A DNA stretch of 64,000 nucleotides from Alloacidobacterium dinghuense (GCF_014274465.1 NZ_CP060394.1:2542001-2606000), one strand, 5' to 3'; counted from the stretch's first letter, positions 35,633 to 45,437 are shown. Notes: generated by a model from the sequence alone, not told the origin. Made by a program: numbers and translations.

Positions 35633-36877
35633 TTAATAAATCCGGAAGTTAACCTCGATATTCACTTCCACCGGAACCGGATGCCCCTGATACTGCGCAG
35701 GACGGAATTTGTACTGCCGCACGGCCTCCACAGCCTTTTCATCCAATCCCATTCCCAGCGGACGAATGACATGCACATGCTGCGGATTTCCCTGCGCGTC
35801 CACAATTACCGACACAACGCAGATGCCCTGATACTTCGCACGCCGCGCTTCATCTGAGAATTCCGGATCAGGCGCATAAATCACCTGCGGAGCGGAAACA
35901 CCGCCGCCGGGATGATACACGCCGCCGCCAGTTCCACCACCAGACCCCGGCCCGATGCCGCCACCCGAACCAGAGCCAAGTCCACCGCCCGAGCCTGTGC
36001 CAAATCCCGAACCCGATCCCTGTCCCTGTGAAGCCAGCGCCACCTGGTTCGATTGCGGAATACCCAAGTTCGGCATATTTGCATCCGGCATCTTGATATC
36101 CGGCATCACTACTGTCGCCGGAACGGGAAGTTTCGGCTTGTCAAGCAACAATTTCTGCGGAGGCGTGATCTGCTGCTTATCGAATTTCGGAAGCTTGCCC
36201 TTCGAGGCGTCGACAAGTTCGTGAGCGCCGCCACCGCCACCACCGCCCATCACATCCTTAGAGGCAGGCGCGATAGGAACAAACGCCGACACATCAACCG
36301 GAGTCACCTGAACCTTCTTCAAAAGCGCGCGGCTGTGAATCCGCGCTTCGATGATGACAAGAATGATCAGTCCGATGACAAGGACGTGCGCGCCGATCGA
36401 GTACGCGCTCGACTTCGCGCTCCGCTCCGACTTCAACAGAACGTCGGTTTCAATCGGTTTTGAAGTCAGCTCCAGCGGAGGCAGCTTCTTCGGAAAGAAG
36501 ACATCCTGGATATTCGCCCATAGAGATGCCCAGATCGACTCTTCTTTCAGCGTCTCAACAAGGTCGTTGTTCGAGTCGGGCGTAGACGTCAGCTGAAGCG
36601 GAGGCTGCTTCGTCGGAAAGAAGACGTCGCGAATGTTCGCCTGCAGGGACTGCCAGAGCGACTGTTGTTTCAGGCTTTCAACGTACTCGTTGTTTTCGTC
36701 TGGCTTAGATGTCAGCTGAAGCGGGGGTTGCTTCGAAGAGGAAAACGCGTCGCGCAGGTTTGCCAGCAGCGACTTCCACATGGAGCCGTCGACTTCGAGA
36801 AGAATGTCGGGCTCCTTTTCCTGTGGCCGGGATTGTCCTGGTTCCAGTTCCGGAGGTGTCAAAAGCTCATTGCCCAT
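35633..36877 (-). CDS. TonB-family energy transducer with triplicated N-terminal repeat
   Basis: 414 residues. Residues 32-152 hold three tandem copies of a 41-residue unit: xW.SL.AN(L/I).D.FFP.K, then PPL.LTSKP and an acidic tail. They precede a single transmembrane helix (HVLVIGLIILVII, about 162-175), so about 155 residues lie on the cytoplasmic side, unusual for TonB. After the helix comes a periplasmic linker with a Gly-rich run (GGGGGGG) and a long Gly/Ser region. The C-terminal TonB domain (about 325-414) shows PDPEFSDEARRAKYQGICVV and VNIEVNFRIY. It transmits proton-motive force to TonB-dependent receptors; no ExbB/ExbD genes are in the window. The TBDR at 21037 is a possible client. 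A terminator follows at 35582. Confidence 0.92.
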   Translation of the reverse strand: MGNELLTPPELEPGQSRPQEKEPDILLEVDGSMWKSLLANLRDAFSSSKQPPLQLTSKPDENNEYVESLKQQSLWQSLQANIRDVFFPTKQPPLQLTSTPDSNNDLVETLKEESIWASLWANIQDVFFPKKLPPLELTSKPIETDVLLKSERSAKSSAYSIGAHVLVIGLIILVIIEARIHSRALLKKVQVTPVDVSAFVPIAPASKDVMGGGGGGGAHELVDASKGKLPKFDKQQITPPQKLLLDKPKLPVPATVVMPDIKMPDANMPNLGIPQSNQVALASQGQGSGSGFGTGSGGGLGSGSGGGIGPGSGGGTGGGVYHPGGGVSAPQVIYAPDPEFSDEARRAKYQGICVVSVIVDAQGNPQHVHVIRPLGMGLDEKAVEAVRQYKFRPAQYQGHPVPVEVNIEVNFRIY

Positions 36878-37170
36878 ATCACTTCAACCAGGCAGGCAAA
36901 AACAAGGATCCTACCCGTATCTCTCCATTATGGACGACGCACGCCCCGCTTGTCTTTAATAGCGCGGGGAAATATTCTCTGCGCTTTCCTACTTCTTCTT
37001 CGTGTTCTGAGAGAAACAACGCAACCTGCTTATTTTCAGATTGCAATCACTCTCAGAAACCGCCTCCGGATACTTCCAATATAGACGTGAACCCCATCAT
37101 AAAGTCACTTACCTGAAACCAGATACAATAAAGTTTTACCCCTATCGAATTTTTCTTAATGGGAGAAACG

Positions 37171-40116
37171 ATGTCCGCTCCATCCAATCCGGGCAAGTCC
37201 ACTGCTGCGCCAAAAGCAACCGCGCCCGGAGCGCCGGAAATGCCGGAATTGAAGAAAACCCTCACCCTGCCGCAAACCGATTTCCCCATGAAGGCCAATC
37301 TGCCTCAAAACGAGCCAGTCCGCCTTAAAAAGTGGGCAGATGAGAAGCTCTACGAGCAGATCCGCGAGTCCCGCAAAGGCTCACCCCGTTATCTCCTGCA
37401 CGACGGACCTCCCTACGCCAACGGCCCCATCCATCTCGGCCACGCGCTCAACAAGTGCCTCAAGGATTTCGTTGTCAAGACCAGGACCATGGCCGGCTTT
37501 GACGCCCCCTATGTCCCCGGCTTCGACTGCCACGGCCTTCCCATCGAAATCAAAGTTGACGAGCAGTTCGGCCGCAAGAAGCTCGAAATGTCCTCAGTCG
37601 ACTTTCTCACCGCCTGCCGCGCCTACGCGCAGAAATACATCGACCTGCAGACCAGCCAGTTCATCCGCCTCGGCGTCTTCGGCCGCTGGGAGCGCCCGTA
37701 CTCGACCATGTCAAGAGAGTACGAGGCCAAAACTCTGGAAATCTTCTACCGTTTCTTCGAGCAGGATTTCGTCTACAAGGGCCTCAAGCCAGTCTACTGG
37801 TGCATCCACGACCGTACCGCTCTCGCCGATGCCGAGATCGAGTACGAGATGCACACCAGCCCCAGCATCTACGTAAAATATGAGATGGTGAAAGATCCAT
37901 ATAATGCTGACCTAACGCGCTATGGTTGGTTGGCAAACTATCGGGTCTTTACCATTATTTGGACTACGACCCCCTGGACACTACCGGCATCTTTAGCAGT
38001 CGCCTTTCACCCTGAACTCGACTACGTCGCACTTAAGCAAGACAGCAATGTCTACATCGTCGCCGACGCGCTGGCCGCGTCTGTGCGTGAAGCCTGTAAA
38101 CTTCAAGACGCGAAGGAAATTGCCCGCTTTAAGGGCTCAACGCTCGAGGGCGCCACCTTCCAGCACCCCTTCCTCGACCGCAGCATTCTCGGCGTGCTCG
38201 CCGACTACGTCACCACCGACCAGGGAACCGGAGCCGTCCACACCGCCCCTGCGCATGGCGCAGACGACTTCTACACCGGAGCAAAATACGGCCTCGACCA
38301 AACCTGCAATGTCGACAACGCAGGCCGCCTGCGCAACGGACTGCCCGAGTACGAAGGCCTCACCGTTTTCAAGGCAAACGAGCCGATCATTAATCTGCTA
38401 CAAACACGCGGCGCGTTGATGGGCCACGATGCTATCTACCACAGCTACCCGCACTGCTGGCGCTGCCACAACCCCGTCATCTTCCGCGCCACCGAACAGT
38501 GGTTCATCGAAATCGACAAGAAAGTCGGCAACACCACTTTCCGCCAGCTCGCGCTCGACGAAATCCGCAACTCCATCAAATGGGACCCCGCATGGGGCGA
38601 AGAGCGCATCGCCAACATGATCGAAACCCGCCCCGACTGGTGCATCTCGCGCCAGCGCATCTGGGGAGTGCCCATCGCCGTCTTCCTCTGCAACCAATGC
38701 CACACGCCGCTCAAAGACAAGGCAATTTACCAGAGCATCGTGTCTCTATTCGAAAAAGAAGGCATCGCCGCCTGGCACACACACGAAGCCGAACAGCTTT
38801 TGCCCTCCGCAACAAAGTGCGCAAAGTGCAGTAACACCGACTTCCGCAAAGAGATGGACATCTTAGACGTCTGGTTCGACTCCGGCGTCTCCTGGCACGC
38901 CGTCATGGAAGCCGAGCCCGACATCGCTCCGCCAGCCGACCTCTACTTTGAAGGGGGCGACCAGTACCGCGGCTGGTTCCACACTTCTCTGCTCACCTCA
39001 GTCGGCGTAGGCACAGACCACAAAGCTCCCTACACTATGGTCGGCACACCCGGCTGGACGCTCGACGAGCAAGGCCGCGCCATGTCGAAGTCCCTTGGCA
39101 ACGGCGTCGATCCCGTCGACATCGCTGACCGCATGGGCGCAGAAATCGTCCGCCTCTGGGTAGCGTCGGTCGACTTCCGCGAAGACGTGGCCGCCAGCGA
39201 AAACCTCATGCTGCGGGTCGCCGACAACTACAAGAAGCTGCGCAACACCTTCCGCTTCCTCTTGGGCAACCTGCACGGCTTCAACCCCGCCGAGCACGCA
39301 CTGCCCTACGAAGACCTGCTCCCGCTCGACCAATACATGCTCGCGCGCACTCGCGAACTGATCGAAAAAATCAGTGGTACGGATGGGGGCACAGATGGCA
39401 AAGGCGGCTCCAATAACGGAGGTTGGTACGGAGCCTTCGAGTTCCACCGCGTCTATCACGCAATCAACGAATTCTGCATTGTCGATCTGAGTGCCCTCTA
39501 CCTCGACTTGCTCAAAGACCGCATGTACACCTTCGCGCCAACGAGCATTGCTCGCCGCTCCGCGCAAACCGTCATCTACAAAATCACCGAAGCCTTAGTC
39601 CGACTCGTCGCTCCAATTCTCAGCTTCACCGCCGACGAAGTATGGAGCTACCTGCCGGCAAACGCTAATCGAGCCGCGAGCGTCCACCTCACACACTTCC
39701 CCACGCCAGACGAAGTAGCTCCGGCAACTCCTGCAATCCTGGCTGACTGGCAAAAGCTCCTACAAGTCCGTGACGAAGCTCTCAAGGCGCTCGAAGCTGA
39801 CCGCAAAGCCGGAAGGATCGGCAAAGCCCTGGAGGCAAAAGTAGAAATTCACCCTACCGCCGATCTCGAGCCAACGCTGCATCAATTTAAGTCGAGCTTG
39901 AAGGAACTCTTCAACGTCTCGCAGGTAGAGGTGAAAGAAAACACCGCCAACGGAACCATTCAGGCAATCACACTTCCAGCCGACGGCACAAAGTGCGAGC
40001 GCTGCTGGAACTACTACGCCGACAATTGCCCAGACCACGTCCAGCCCTTTGGCCCCTGGCCCAAAGTCTGCGGACGCTGCGCCGTCGCTTTAGAACAAAT
40101 GGGCTACGACCGCTAA
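37171..40116 (+). CDS. ileS: Isoleucine-tRNA ligase
   Basis: Class I aminoacyl-tRNA synthetase charging tRNA-Ile. Start ATG 37171 is preceded by GGGAG (5 nt); the ATG at 37159 overlaps this site and is rejected. Visible: HIGH variant HLGHALNK, catalytic core [12 protein letters not shown], editing domain [18 protein letters not shown] variant AMSKSLGN (about residue 637), and a C-terminal zinc-binding CERCWNYY...CGRCAVAL. About 981 residues, usual for bacterial type ileS. Positions 37873-37970 are noticeably AT-rich (about 41% GC by count), with codons unlike the rest of the gene ([13 protein letters not shown]). Followed by lspA, a common arrangement, though repeats lie between. Confidence 0.97.
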   Translation: MSAPSNPGKSTAAPKATAPGAPEMPELKKTLTLPQTDFPMKANLPQNEPVRLKKWADEKLYEQIRESRKGSPRYLLHDGPPYANGPIHLGHALNKCLKDFVVKTRTMAGFDAPYVPGFDCHGLPIEIKVDEQFGRKKLEMSSVDFLTACRAYAQKYIDLQTSQFIRLGVFGRWERPYSTMSREYEAKTLEIFYRFFEQDFVYKGLKPVYWCIHDRTALADAEIEYEMHTSPSIYVKYEMVKDPYNADLTRYGWLANYRVFTIIWTTTPWTLPASLAVAFHPELDYVALKQDSNVYIVADALAASVREACKLQDAKEIARFKGSTLEGATFQHPFLDRSILGVLADYVTTDQGTGAVHTAPAHGADDFYTGAKYGLDQTCNVDNAGRLRNGLPEYEGLTVFKANEPIINLLQTRGALMGHDAIYHSYPHCWRCHNPVIFRATEQWFIEIDKKVGNTTFRQLALDEIRNSIKWDPAWGEERIANMIETRPDWCISRQRIWGVPIAVFLCNQCHTPLKDKAIYQSIVSLFEKEGIAAWHTHEAEQLLPSATKCAKCSNTDFRKEMDILDVWFDSGVSWHAVMEAEPDIAPPADLYFEGGDQYRGWFHTSLLTSVGVGTDHKAPYTMVGTPGWTLDEQGRAMSKSLGNGVDPVDIADRMGAEIVRLWVASVDFREDVAASENLMLRVADNYKKLRNTFRFLLGNLHGFNPAEHALPYEDLLPLDQYMLARTRELIEKISGTDGGTDGKGGSNNGGWYGAFEFHRVYHAINEFCIVDLSALYLDLLKDRMYTFAPTSIARRSAQTVIYKITEALVRLVAPILSFTADEVWSYLPANANRAASVHLTHFPTPDEVAPATPAILADWQKLLQVRDEALKALEADRKAGRIGKALEAKVEIHPTADLEPTLHQFKSSLKELFNVSQVEVKENTANGTIQAITLPADGTKCERCWNYYADNCPDHVQPFGPWPKVCGRCAVALEQMGYDR

Positions 40117-40132
40117 TGCAATTCATTGCAAT

Positions 40133-40227
40133 GTCATCCTGAGCGAAGCGCGAAGTCGAAGGACCTGCTTTTTGCATCGAGCAGCAAGAAAAGGGGTGCC
40201 CCATCCTTTGCGTAGCAAAGGGTGGGA
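40133..40227. repeat. Intergenic repeat pair (TCATCCTGAGC unit + palindrome unit)
   Basis: Unit A (40133-40171) begins GTCATCCTGAGCGAAGC and ends GAAGGACCTGC. Unit B (40193-40227) reads GGGTGCCCCATCC...AAGGGTGGGA, whose arms CCCATCCTTTGC / GCAAAGGGTGGG form a hairpin. Unit A or B recurs elsewhere in the window (40939, 43836, 45308, 45438, 52270, 61942). Confidence 0.9.
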
Positions 40228-40254
40228 ACAACAACACCAACCAAGCCGGGATGA

Positions 40255-40392
40255 GGGTGCCCCAGGTCTCGCTCTTGAGACCTGGGATTGATTAAGAACC
40301 GCTGTCGAAGACAGCGCACCAATCAGGGTAGAAGCACCGGGCTTTAGCCCGGTGAATAAGTCAAAAGAAACAGGGGCTTCAGCCCCGGGCCT
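40255..40392. repeat. Chain of small hairpins before lspA
   Basis: Several self-complementary units lie in succession: CAGGTCTC...GAGACCTG (about 40264-40286), CACCGGGC TTTA GCCCGGTG (about 40335-40354) and GGGGCTTCAGCCCC (40373-40386). The last resembles motifs in 45.7-46.1 kb. The in-frame upstream extension of lspA is encoded by these hairpins and is therefore doubtful. Confidence 0.7.
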
Positions 40393-40408
40393 TCAAAGGA
40401 ACCAGATT

Positions 40409-40912
40409 TTGAAACAAGACCGCCGCAGCTGGCTACTCGCCATCTCCGCACTCATCATCGTGCTCGACCGCTGGAGCAAGATCTGGGTCGCGCACCATAT
40501 CGCTGACGGTGACGCGATCACCGTCATCCCGCGCTACTTCTACATCTCGCACGTCCTCAATCCCGGAGCAGCCTTCAGCCTCTTCTCCGACTCGGCAACT
40601 CCCGGACGCACACGCTGGCTCCTCACCTCCTTTTCCATCCTCGCTGCGGTCATCGTCCTCGGCCTGATCTTCAAAATCGGACGCCGATTCAGCGCCACCA
40701 CCATCGCCCTTGCCCTCATCCTCGGCGGCGCAATCGGCAATGTATGGGACCGCATCCACTACGGCGTCGTCACCGATTTCCTCGAAGTCTTCCTCCGCTG
40801 GGGCCAATGGAGCTACCACTGGCCCGACTTCAACATCGCCGACTCCGCCATCGTCTGCGGCGGCATCCTCATCATGCTCGACGCCCTGCTCCCGAAAAAA
40901 TCTACTTCATAA
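40409..40912 (+). CDS. lspA: Lipoprotein signal peptidase (signal peptidase II)
   Basis: Removes signal peptides from diacylglyceryl-modified prolipoproteins. Start chosen at TTG 40409 (MKQDRRSWLLAIS), since AAAGGA lies about 8 nt upstream. A GTG at 40352 is in frame, but its 19 extra codons fall in a repeat. Motifs are VLDRWSKIW (helix 1), HVLNPGAAFS, the catalytic Asp in GGAIGNVWDRI and the second Asp in FNIADSAI, with four transmembrane helices. Downstream of ileS as in many bacteria. Confidence 0.93.
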   Translation: MKQDRRSWLLAISALIIVLDRWSKIWVAHHIADGDAITVIPRYFYISHVLNPGAAFSLFSDSATPGRTRWLLTSFSILAAVIVLGLIFKIGRRFSATTIALALILGGAIGNVWDRIHYGVVTDFLEVFLRWGQWSYHWPDFNIADSAIVCGGILIMLDALLPKKSTS

Positions 40913-40938
40913 GCCGTTTCTGAGCAGCAGCACGAAAA

Positions 40939-40973
40939 GGGGTGCCCCATCCTATGCGCAGCATAGGGTGGGA
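40939..40973. repeat. Palindromic repeat unit B
   Basis: GGGGTGCCCCATCC TATGCGCAGCAT AGGGTGGGA: same arms as at 40193 with compensatory changes in the stem centre (TATGC/GCATA), so pairing is maintained. Confidence 0.9.
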
Positions 40974-41088
40974 ACCACAACTCCGATCCAGGTAAAACAA
41001 TTCCCAGGAACCACTCCCACCCACCCCACGTACAATTACCCAGCGAGTTCCGTCTAACCAAACAAAACCGAGCAGGAAAGGACTACCG

Positions 41089-43542
41089 GTGGCCAACCTG
41101 TGGCATGACCTCAAGCACTCCCTGCGCAGTCTCTTCAAGAACCCAGGTTTCACCATCGCAGCCGTCGCAGCCCTGGCCCTCGGCATCGGAACCAACACCG
41201 CCATCTTCACCGTCGTTAACACGGTCCTGCTCAAGCCGCTTACCTATCCCGACGCCGACCGCATCGTCCAGCTCTTCACTAAATATCCGGACGGCAAAGG
41301 CCCGGTCACCTCTCCCACCAAGTTCAACAACTGGCGTGAGCAGACCAGCGTCCTTCAGGACGTCTCCGCCTATGACTTCGGCGGCCCCGGCTTCAACCTC
41401 ACCGGCGACCATCCCGAGCAGGTCCACGGCATCCACGTCAGCGAAGCCTATTTCCGCCTCTTCGGCGCGCCTGTCATGCTAGGCCGCACCTTCACCGCGC
41501 AGGAGGATTCGCCAAACGGCGGCAAAGTCGTCGTCCTCAGTTACGGCCTCTGGCAGCGACGCTTCGGCGGCAACCCGAACATCGTCGGCAGTGCCATCTC
41601 GCTCGGTGGAGAGCCCTACACCGTCGTCGGAGTGCTGGGGAAATCCTTCGTCTCAGATCCAGAATCTGACATCTGGCTTCCCTTCCAGATCGATCCCAAC
41701 AGCACCAACCAGGGACACTTCTTCCTCGCCGCAGCGCGTCTCAAACCCGGGGTGACGCTCGCGCAAGCCAATGCGCAGATGAAAGTTGCCGCCGATCAGT
41801 TCCGCCGTCGCTATCCCGCCGCGGATCCAAAGGAAAGCTTCGAAGTTGATCCGCTGCGCGACAGCATCGTCAGTGAGGTGCGCTCGTCCCTCTTCGTCCT
41901 CCTTGGAGCCGTCAGCTTCGTCCTGCTCATCGCCTGCGCGAACGTGGCCAACCTGCTGCTCGTCCGCGCCTCCGGCCGCAAGCGTGAATTCGCCATCCGC
42001 GTCTCCATGGGAGCAACGCGCGGCCGCATCATCCGCCAGCTTCTTGTGGAAAGCACTCTTCTCGCCGTCACCGGAGGCATCCTCGGCTCCATCATCGGAT
42101 TCATCGGTGTGCGCGCGCTGCTTGCCCTCAGCCCCGGCGACATCCCGCGTATCGGCGAAAACGGCGCCAACGTCGGCGTTGACTGGCGCGTGCTCGTCTT
42201 CACGCTCGGCGTCTCACTACTCACCGGCATTCTCTTCGGACTCTTCCCCGCGATCGCAGCCTCGCGCCCCGACCTCAACTCCACACTGAAAGAAAGCAGC
42301 AACCGCGCCGGCACCGGATTCCGCCAGAGCAAAGCCCGTTCCCTGCTCGTCATCAGCGAAGTCTCGCTTGCGCTCGTCCTTCTCATCGGCGCCGCGCTTC
42401 TCATCCGCACTTTTCTCGCCTTGCGCAACGTCAATCCCGGCTTCAACCCGCACAACGTGCTCACCTTGGAAATGTCTCTCACCGGTGACCGCTTCGCAAA
42501 AACTGCCGGTGTCGCCCAGCTCGCACTCAGTGGCCGCGAGCGTTTAAACGCCATCCCCGGCGTCGAAGCCTCGGCTTCCACCTGCTGTCTGCCGCTTGAA
42601 GGTGGCTTCGGCCTGCCCTTCATCGTCCTAGGCCGTCCACTCGATAAATCCGGACAAACCGGCGGAGCCGGCTGGATGAACACCTCACCCGGCTATTTCG
42701 ATGTCTTCAAGATTCCCATCCTCGAAGGTCGCGACTTCAAGGACAGCGACTCCGTCGGCGCGCCCGGCGTCGTGCTCATCAACGAGTCCATGAAGAAAAA
42801 ATTCTGGCCGAAGGAAGACCCCGTAGGCCAGCAAATCATCATCGGAAAAGGCGTCGGCCCGCAATTTGAAGAACCCGCGCGCCAGATCATCGGCGTTGTC
42901 GGCGACATCCGCGACGGCGGCCTCAACCGCGACCCGCGCCCGCTCATGATCATCCCGCAGGCGCAAGTCCCCGACGGCATGACCGCGCTCAACGCCAATA
43001 TTGGCCCCGTCGCATGGCTCGTCCGCACCCACACCGATCCGCACCAGTTCATCTCGTCCGTTACCGAGCAGCTTCGCCAGGCCAGCGGAGGCTTCCCCGT
43101 CGCCCGCGTCCGCTCCATGGAAGAGGTCGTCGTTCGCTCCACCGCTCGCCAGGACTTCAACATGCTCCTGCTCACCATCTTCGGAGCATCCGCGCTCATC
43201 CTCGCCGCCATCGGCATCTATGGCCTCATGGCCTACACCGTGCAGCAGCGAACACAGGAAATGGGTATCCGTATGGCCCTCGGCGCCGATCGCGGACGCA
43301 TCCGCAACCTCGTCGTATGGCAGGGCATGCAACTCGCCCTCATCGGCGCCGTTGTCGGAGTAGGCGCAGCCTTCGGCCTCACACGCCTCATCGCCAGCTT
43401 CCTCTTCGGAGTCAAACCCTACGACCCCATCGTATTTGTAACTGTGCCGGTGATATTAAGCACGGTGGCTCTTTTCGCCGTGTGGCTCCCTGCCACCCGC
43501 GCCTCAAAACTTGACCCCATGGAGTCCCTGCGCGTCGAATAG
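41089..43542 (+). CDS. ADOP-family ABC transporter permease (FtsX/MacB-like)
   Basis: 817-residue acidobacterial duplicated orphan permease: two FtsX-type halves, each with a MacB periplasmic core. N-terminal cytoplasmic segment and helix (HDLKHSLRSLFKNPGFTIAA, LALGIGTNTAIFTVVN). FtsX domain 1 shows VLLIACANVANLLLVRASGR; the second half shows VLLIGAALLIRTFLALRNVN and the last domain FGASALILAAIGIYGLMAYT with MGIRMALGADRGRI. It ends DPMESLRVE. GTG start with AAAGGA 6-7 nt upstream. No ATPase gene is adjacent, hence orphan. Export role unknown. It is the intact member of three ADOP loci here. Confidence 0.93.
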   Translation: MANLWHDLKHSLRSLFKNPGFTIAAVAALALGIGTNTAIFTVVNTVLLKPLTYPDADRIVQLFTKYPDGKGPVTSPTKFNNWREQTSVLQDVSAYDFGGPGFNLTGDHPEQVHGIHVSEAYFRLFGAPVMLGRTFTAQEDSPNGGKVVVLSYGLWQRRFGGNPNIVGSAISLGGEPYTVVGVLGKSFVSDPESDIWLPFQIDPNSTNQGHFFLAAARLKPGVTLAQANAQMKVAADQFRRRYPAADPKESFEVDPLRDSIVSEVRSSLFVLLGAVSFVLLIACANVANLLLVRASGRKREFAIRVSMGATRGRIIRQLLVESTLLAVTGGILGSIIGFIGVRALLALSPGDIPRIGENGANVGVDWRVLVFTLGVSLLTGILFGLFPAIAASRPDLNSTLKESSNRAGTGFRQSKARSLLVISEVSLALVLLIGAALLIRTFLALRNVNPGFNPHNVLTLEMSLTGDRFAKTAGVAQLALSGRERLNAIPGVEASASTCCLPLEGGFGLPFIVLGRPLDKSGQTGGAGWMNTSPGYFDVFKIPILEGRDFKDSDSVGAPGVVLINESMKKKFWPKEDPVGQQIIIGKGVGPQFEEPARQIIGVVGDIRDGGLNRDPRPLMIIPQAQVPDGMTALNANIGPVAWLVRTHTDPHQFISSVTEQLRQASGGFPVARVRSMEEVVVRSTARQDFNMLLLTIFGASALILAAIGIYGLMAYTVQQRTQEMGIRMALGADRGRIRNLVVWQGMQLALIGAVVGVGAAFGLTRLIASFLFGVKPYDPIVFVTVPVILSTVALFAVWLPATRASKLDPMESLRVE

Positions 43543-43546
43543 CAGT

Positions 43547-43807
43547 ATGATGCGATTACCAAGCAGAGCAGCAATCAGCGAATTCCTCACGAAACCCAAC
43601 CTCACCCGTGTAGCTCTGGTAGCCGGCGGCGCTGCGGCTATCGGAGCTGTCGCTGTCGGTGTGACCTTCGTCGGCACGGTCGCCATTGGCGCCATCGCCT
43701 TTCGCAAGCTCATGGCGCACCGCGGGCACATCCACAAACTCAGCGTCGGCGAACTGACCGTCGATCGCCTCATCGTCAAAGAATCTTCCAAGGAAATCTC
43801 ATTGTGA
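43547..43807 (+). CDS. Small protein with one hydrophobic segment, unknown function
   Basis: 86 residues. A Gly/Ala/Val-rich helix (RVALVAGGAAAIGAVAVGVT and following FVGTVAIGAIAF) is followed by a polar C-terminus (HIHKLSVGELTVDRLIVKE). The last part resembles short beta-strand repeats (xLxVGxLxVxRLxV) seen in acidobacterial small proteins, an impression I cannot verify. It starts four bases after the ADOP gene and is probably cotranscribed. In-frame ATGs at 43547 and 43550 are both possible. Confidence 0.6.
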   Translation: MMRLPSRAAISEFLTKPNLTRVALVAGGAAAIGAVAVGVTFVGTVAIGAIAFRKLMAHRGHIHKLSVGELTVDRLIVKESSKEISL

Positions 43808-43835
43808 TACGGATTTCCCGCTTTCTGATCTCGCT

Positions 43836-43933
43836 GTCATCCTGACCCTGAGCAGCGCAAATGGGAAGGACCTGCTTTCCTTAGCCATGGCACGAAGAAG
43901 GGTGCCCCATCCTTCACGCAGTGAAGGGTGGGA
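43836..43933. repeat. Intergenic repeat pair (units A and B)
   Basis: Degenerate unit A (43836-43878, GTCATCCTGACCCTGAGC ... GAAGGACCTGC) and unit B (43900-43933, GGGTGCCCCATCC TTCAC GCA GTGAA GGGTGGGA). The central stem differs from other copies yet still pairs. Confidence 0.88.
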
Positions 43934-44010
43934 AAGCAATTCCCTCACCCAGCCGTCATCCAGCCTTCCACAAATCACCGCGTGCTACCATCGTGCAACC
44001 GGAGACCGGC

Positions 44011-44385
44011 ATGCCCACAGCCCTCAAATACATCGCCGTCGCAATCGTAACCATGGCAGCGACAATTACCGTCATGCGCTCGCAGGAAACCAAAACCCAA
44101 CGTATCCCGCAATTTGAAAACGAAGACGTCAAAGTCTGGAAGTCCATCGTGCAGCCGAACGCGCCCTTAACCATGCACCGCCATGACCACCCGCGCGTCC
44201 TCATCGCCCTCAGCGGTGGAACCATGAAGATCGTCGATTCCACCGGGGCATCCGAATCGCATCTCTGGGAAACAGGAAAAGCCTACTGGCTTCCGGCAAA
44301 TCCGCCCAACACCACGCACGCCGACGTAAACGCAGGCGACAAGCCCATCGAAGTCATGGTCGTAGAGTTGGAAAAGGAAAAATAG
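44011..44385 (+). CDS. Cupin-domain protein with N-terminal anchor/signal
   Basis: 124 residues. Short hydrophobic N-terminus (KYIAVAIVTMAATITVM), then a single cupin barrel: WKSIVQPNAPLTMHRHDHPR holds the His-rich metal motif (HRHDH), followed by VLIALSGGTMKIVD and WLPANPPNTTHADVN. Start 44011 has GGAG 7 nt upstream; longer forms begin within repeat DNA. Probable small metal-binding protein of unknown substrate. Confidence 0.8.
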   Translation: MPTALKYIAVAIVTMAATITVMRSQETKTQRIPQFENEDVKVWKSIVQPNAPLTMHRHDHPRVLIALSGGTMKIVDSTGASESHLWETGKAYWLPANPPNTTHADVNAGDKPIEVMVVELEKEK

Positions 44386-44412
44386 CCGTCAGCCAATCAG
44401 CACTCGCCGCGA

Positions 44413-45165
44413 TCACGCTGGACAATGGGCATTCGGATCTTTCACGTAACTGAGATTCGGAGCCTTGGTGAATGCGCCCTTGCCGTTACCGACAAACACA
44501 TCGAACGTGTAATCCCCATCGTCGCCATACACCACGGCCAGATCGGGAATACCATCCCCGTTGAAATCTGCAGCTGAAATGCGCGGCATCGTCCCCGGCA
44601 TGCGCAAAGGAAGAGGCCATCCACCTTCAAACGCTCCCTTGCCGGTGCCGAGAAACACCGCCACCGTACTCCGTCGCCAATCCGAAACGGCAATGTCCGG
44701 AATGCCATCGCGGTTAAAATCAGCCACTGCAATCGACACCACAGAACCGAGACGCGCCACGTCCCCCGCAGCCACCAGGTTGCCCTTGCCATCGCCAAGA
44801 AACAGCTTCAGCGATCCATCTTCATCACCGACCAGCACATCCGGAACGCCGTCCTGATTAAAGTCCGCCGTGACCATCGCGCGCGGAGCACGCCCCAGCT
44901 CTATATCCGCTTCCGTCTCCTGAAACGTCCCGTCCGACCGCCCCAGCGAAACCGTCAGCACTCCCGCACCAGCGGACACAGTAGCCTTGGCAAGATCCAC
45001 AATGCCGTCCCGATTAAAGTCCGCCATTACCGTCAGACCAGAAGCCCCATCCGGCTCGTCTTCATGCAAGGGACTCGCCCACGCCCGCGGTGACATCAAA
45101 GCCAGCGCAACGACCGCAATGAAAACAATCTTCCATAGGCCAAGCCTAAATACGCTGCGGATCAC
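44413..45165 (-). CDS. Secreted FG-GAP/VCBS repeat protein
   Basis: 250 residues from GTG 45165. Signal peptide (GLWKIVFIAVVALALMSPRA), then four to five FG-GAP/VCBS blades with calcium-loop motifs DFNRDGIVDLAK, DFNQDGVPDVLV, DFNRDGIPDIAV and DFNGDGIPDLAV. A full propeller usually has seven, so this is a short or partial one. An in-frame ATG at 45381 would extend it 72 codons through repeat unit B (HPFSCCC), which I reject. Function unknown. Confidence 0.8.
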   Translation of the reverse strand: MIRSVFRLGLWKIVFIAVVALALMSPRAWASPLHEDEPDGASGLTVMADFNRDGIVDLAKATVSAGAGVLTVSLGRSDGTFQETEADIELGRAPRAMVTADFNQDGVPDVLVGDEDGSLKLFLGDGKGNLVAAGDVARLGSVVSIAVADFNRDGIPDIAVSDWRRSTVAVFLGTGKGAFEGGWPLPLRMPGTMPRISAADFNGDGIPDLAVVYGDDGDYTFDVFVGNGKGAFTKAPNLSYVKDPNAHCPA

Positions 45166-45307
45166 CCGATACCATCCCTGCTGACATTCTATTCTTGAAC
45201 TTGAGATGATGTAGACAGGGGGAAGTAGATTTGATAGGGCGCGCCCGCGTACCGTCCACCAGATTCCGCCGCACCCTCGCGTATTTCTAAAGCAGCAGCA
45301 AGAAAAC

Positions 45308-45347
45308 GGGTGCCCCATCCTATCGCGCAGTTTGCGATAGGGTGGGA
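45308..45347. repeat. Palindromic repeat unit B
   Basis: CGGGTGCCCCATCC TATCGC GCAGTTT GCGATA GGGTGGGA, with a longer loop than the other copies. Confidence 0.88.
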
Positions 45348-45437
45348 GACCACAGCCACCACCCAGCCGCACTTCCTCCACGGCCTACCCTCCACGCAGC
45401 AAGCGCCCTCAGAATAGCCGATCAACGTCAAAGGCTT

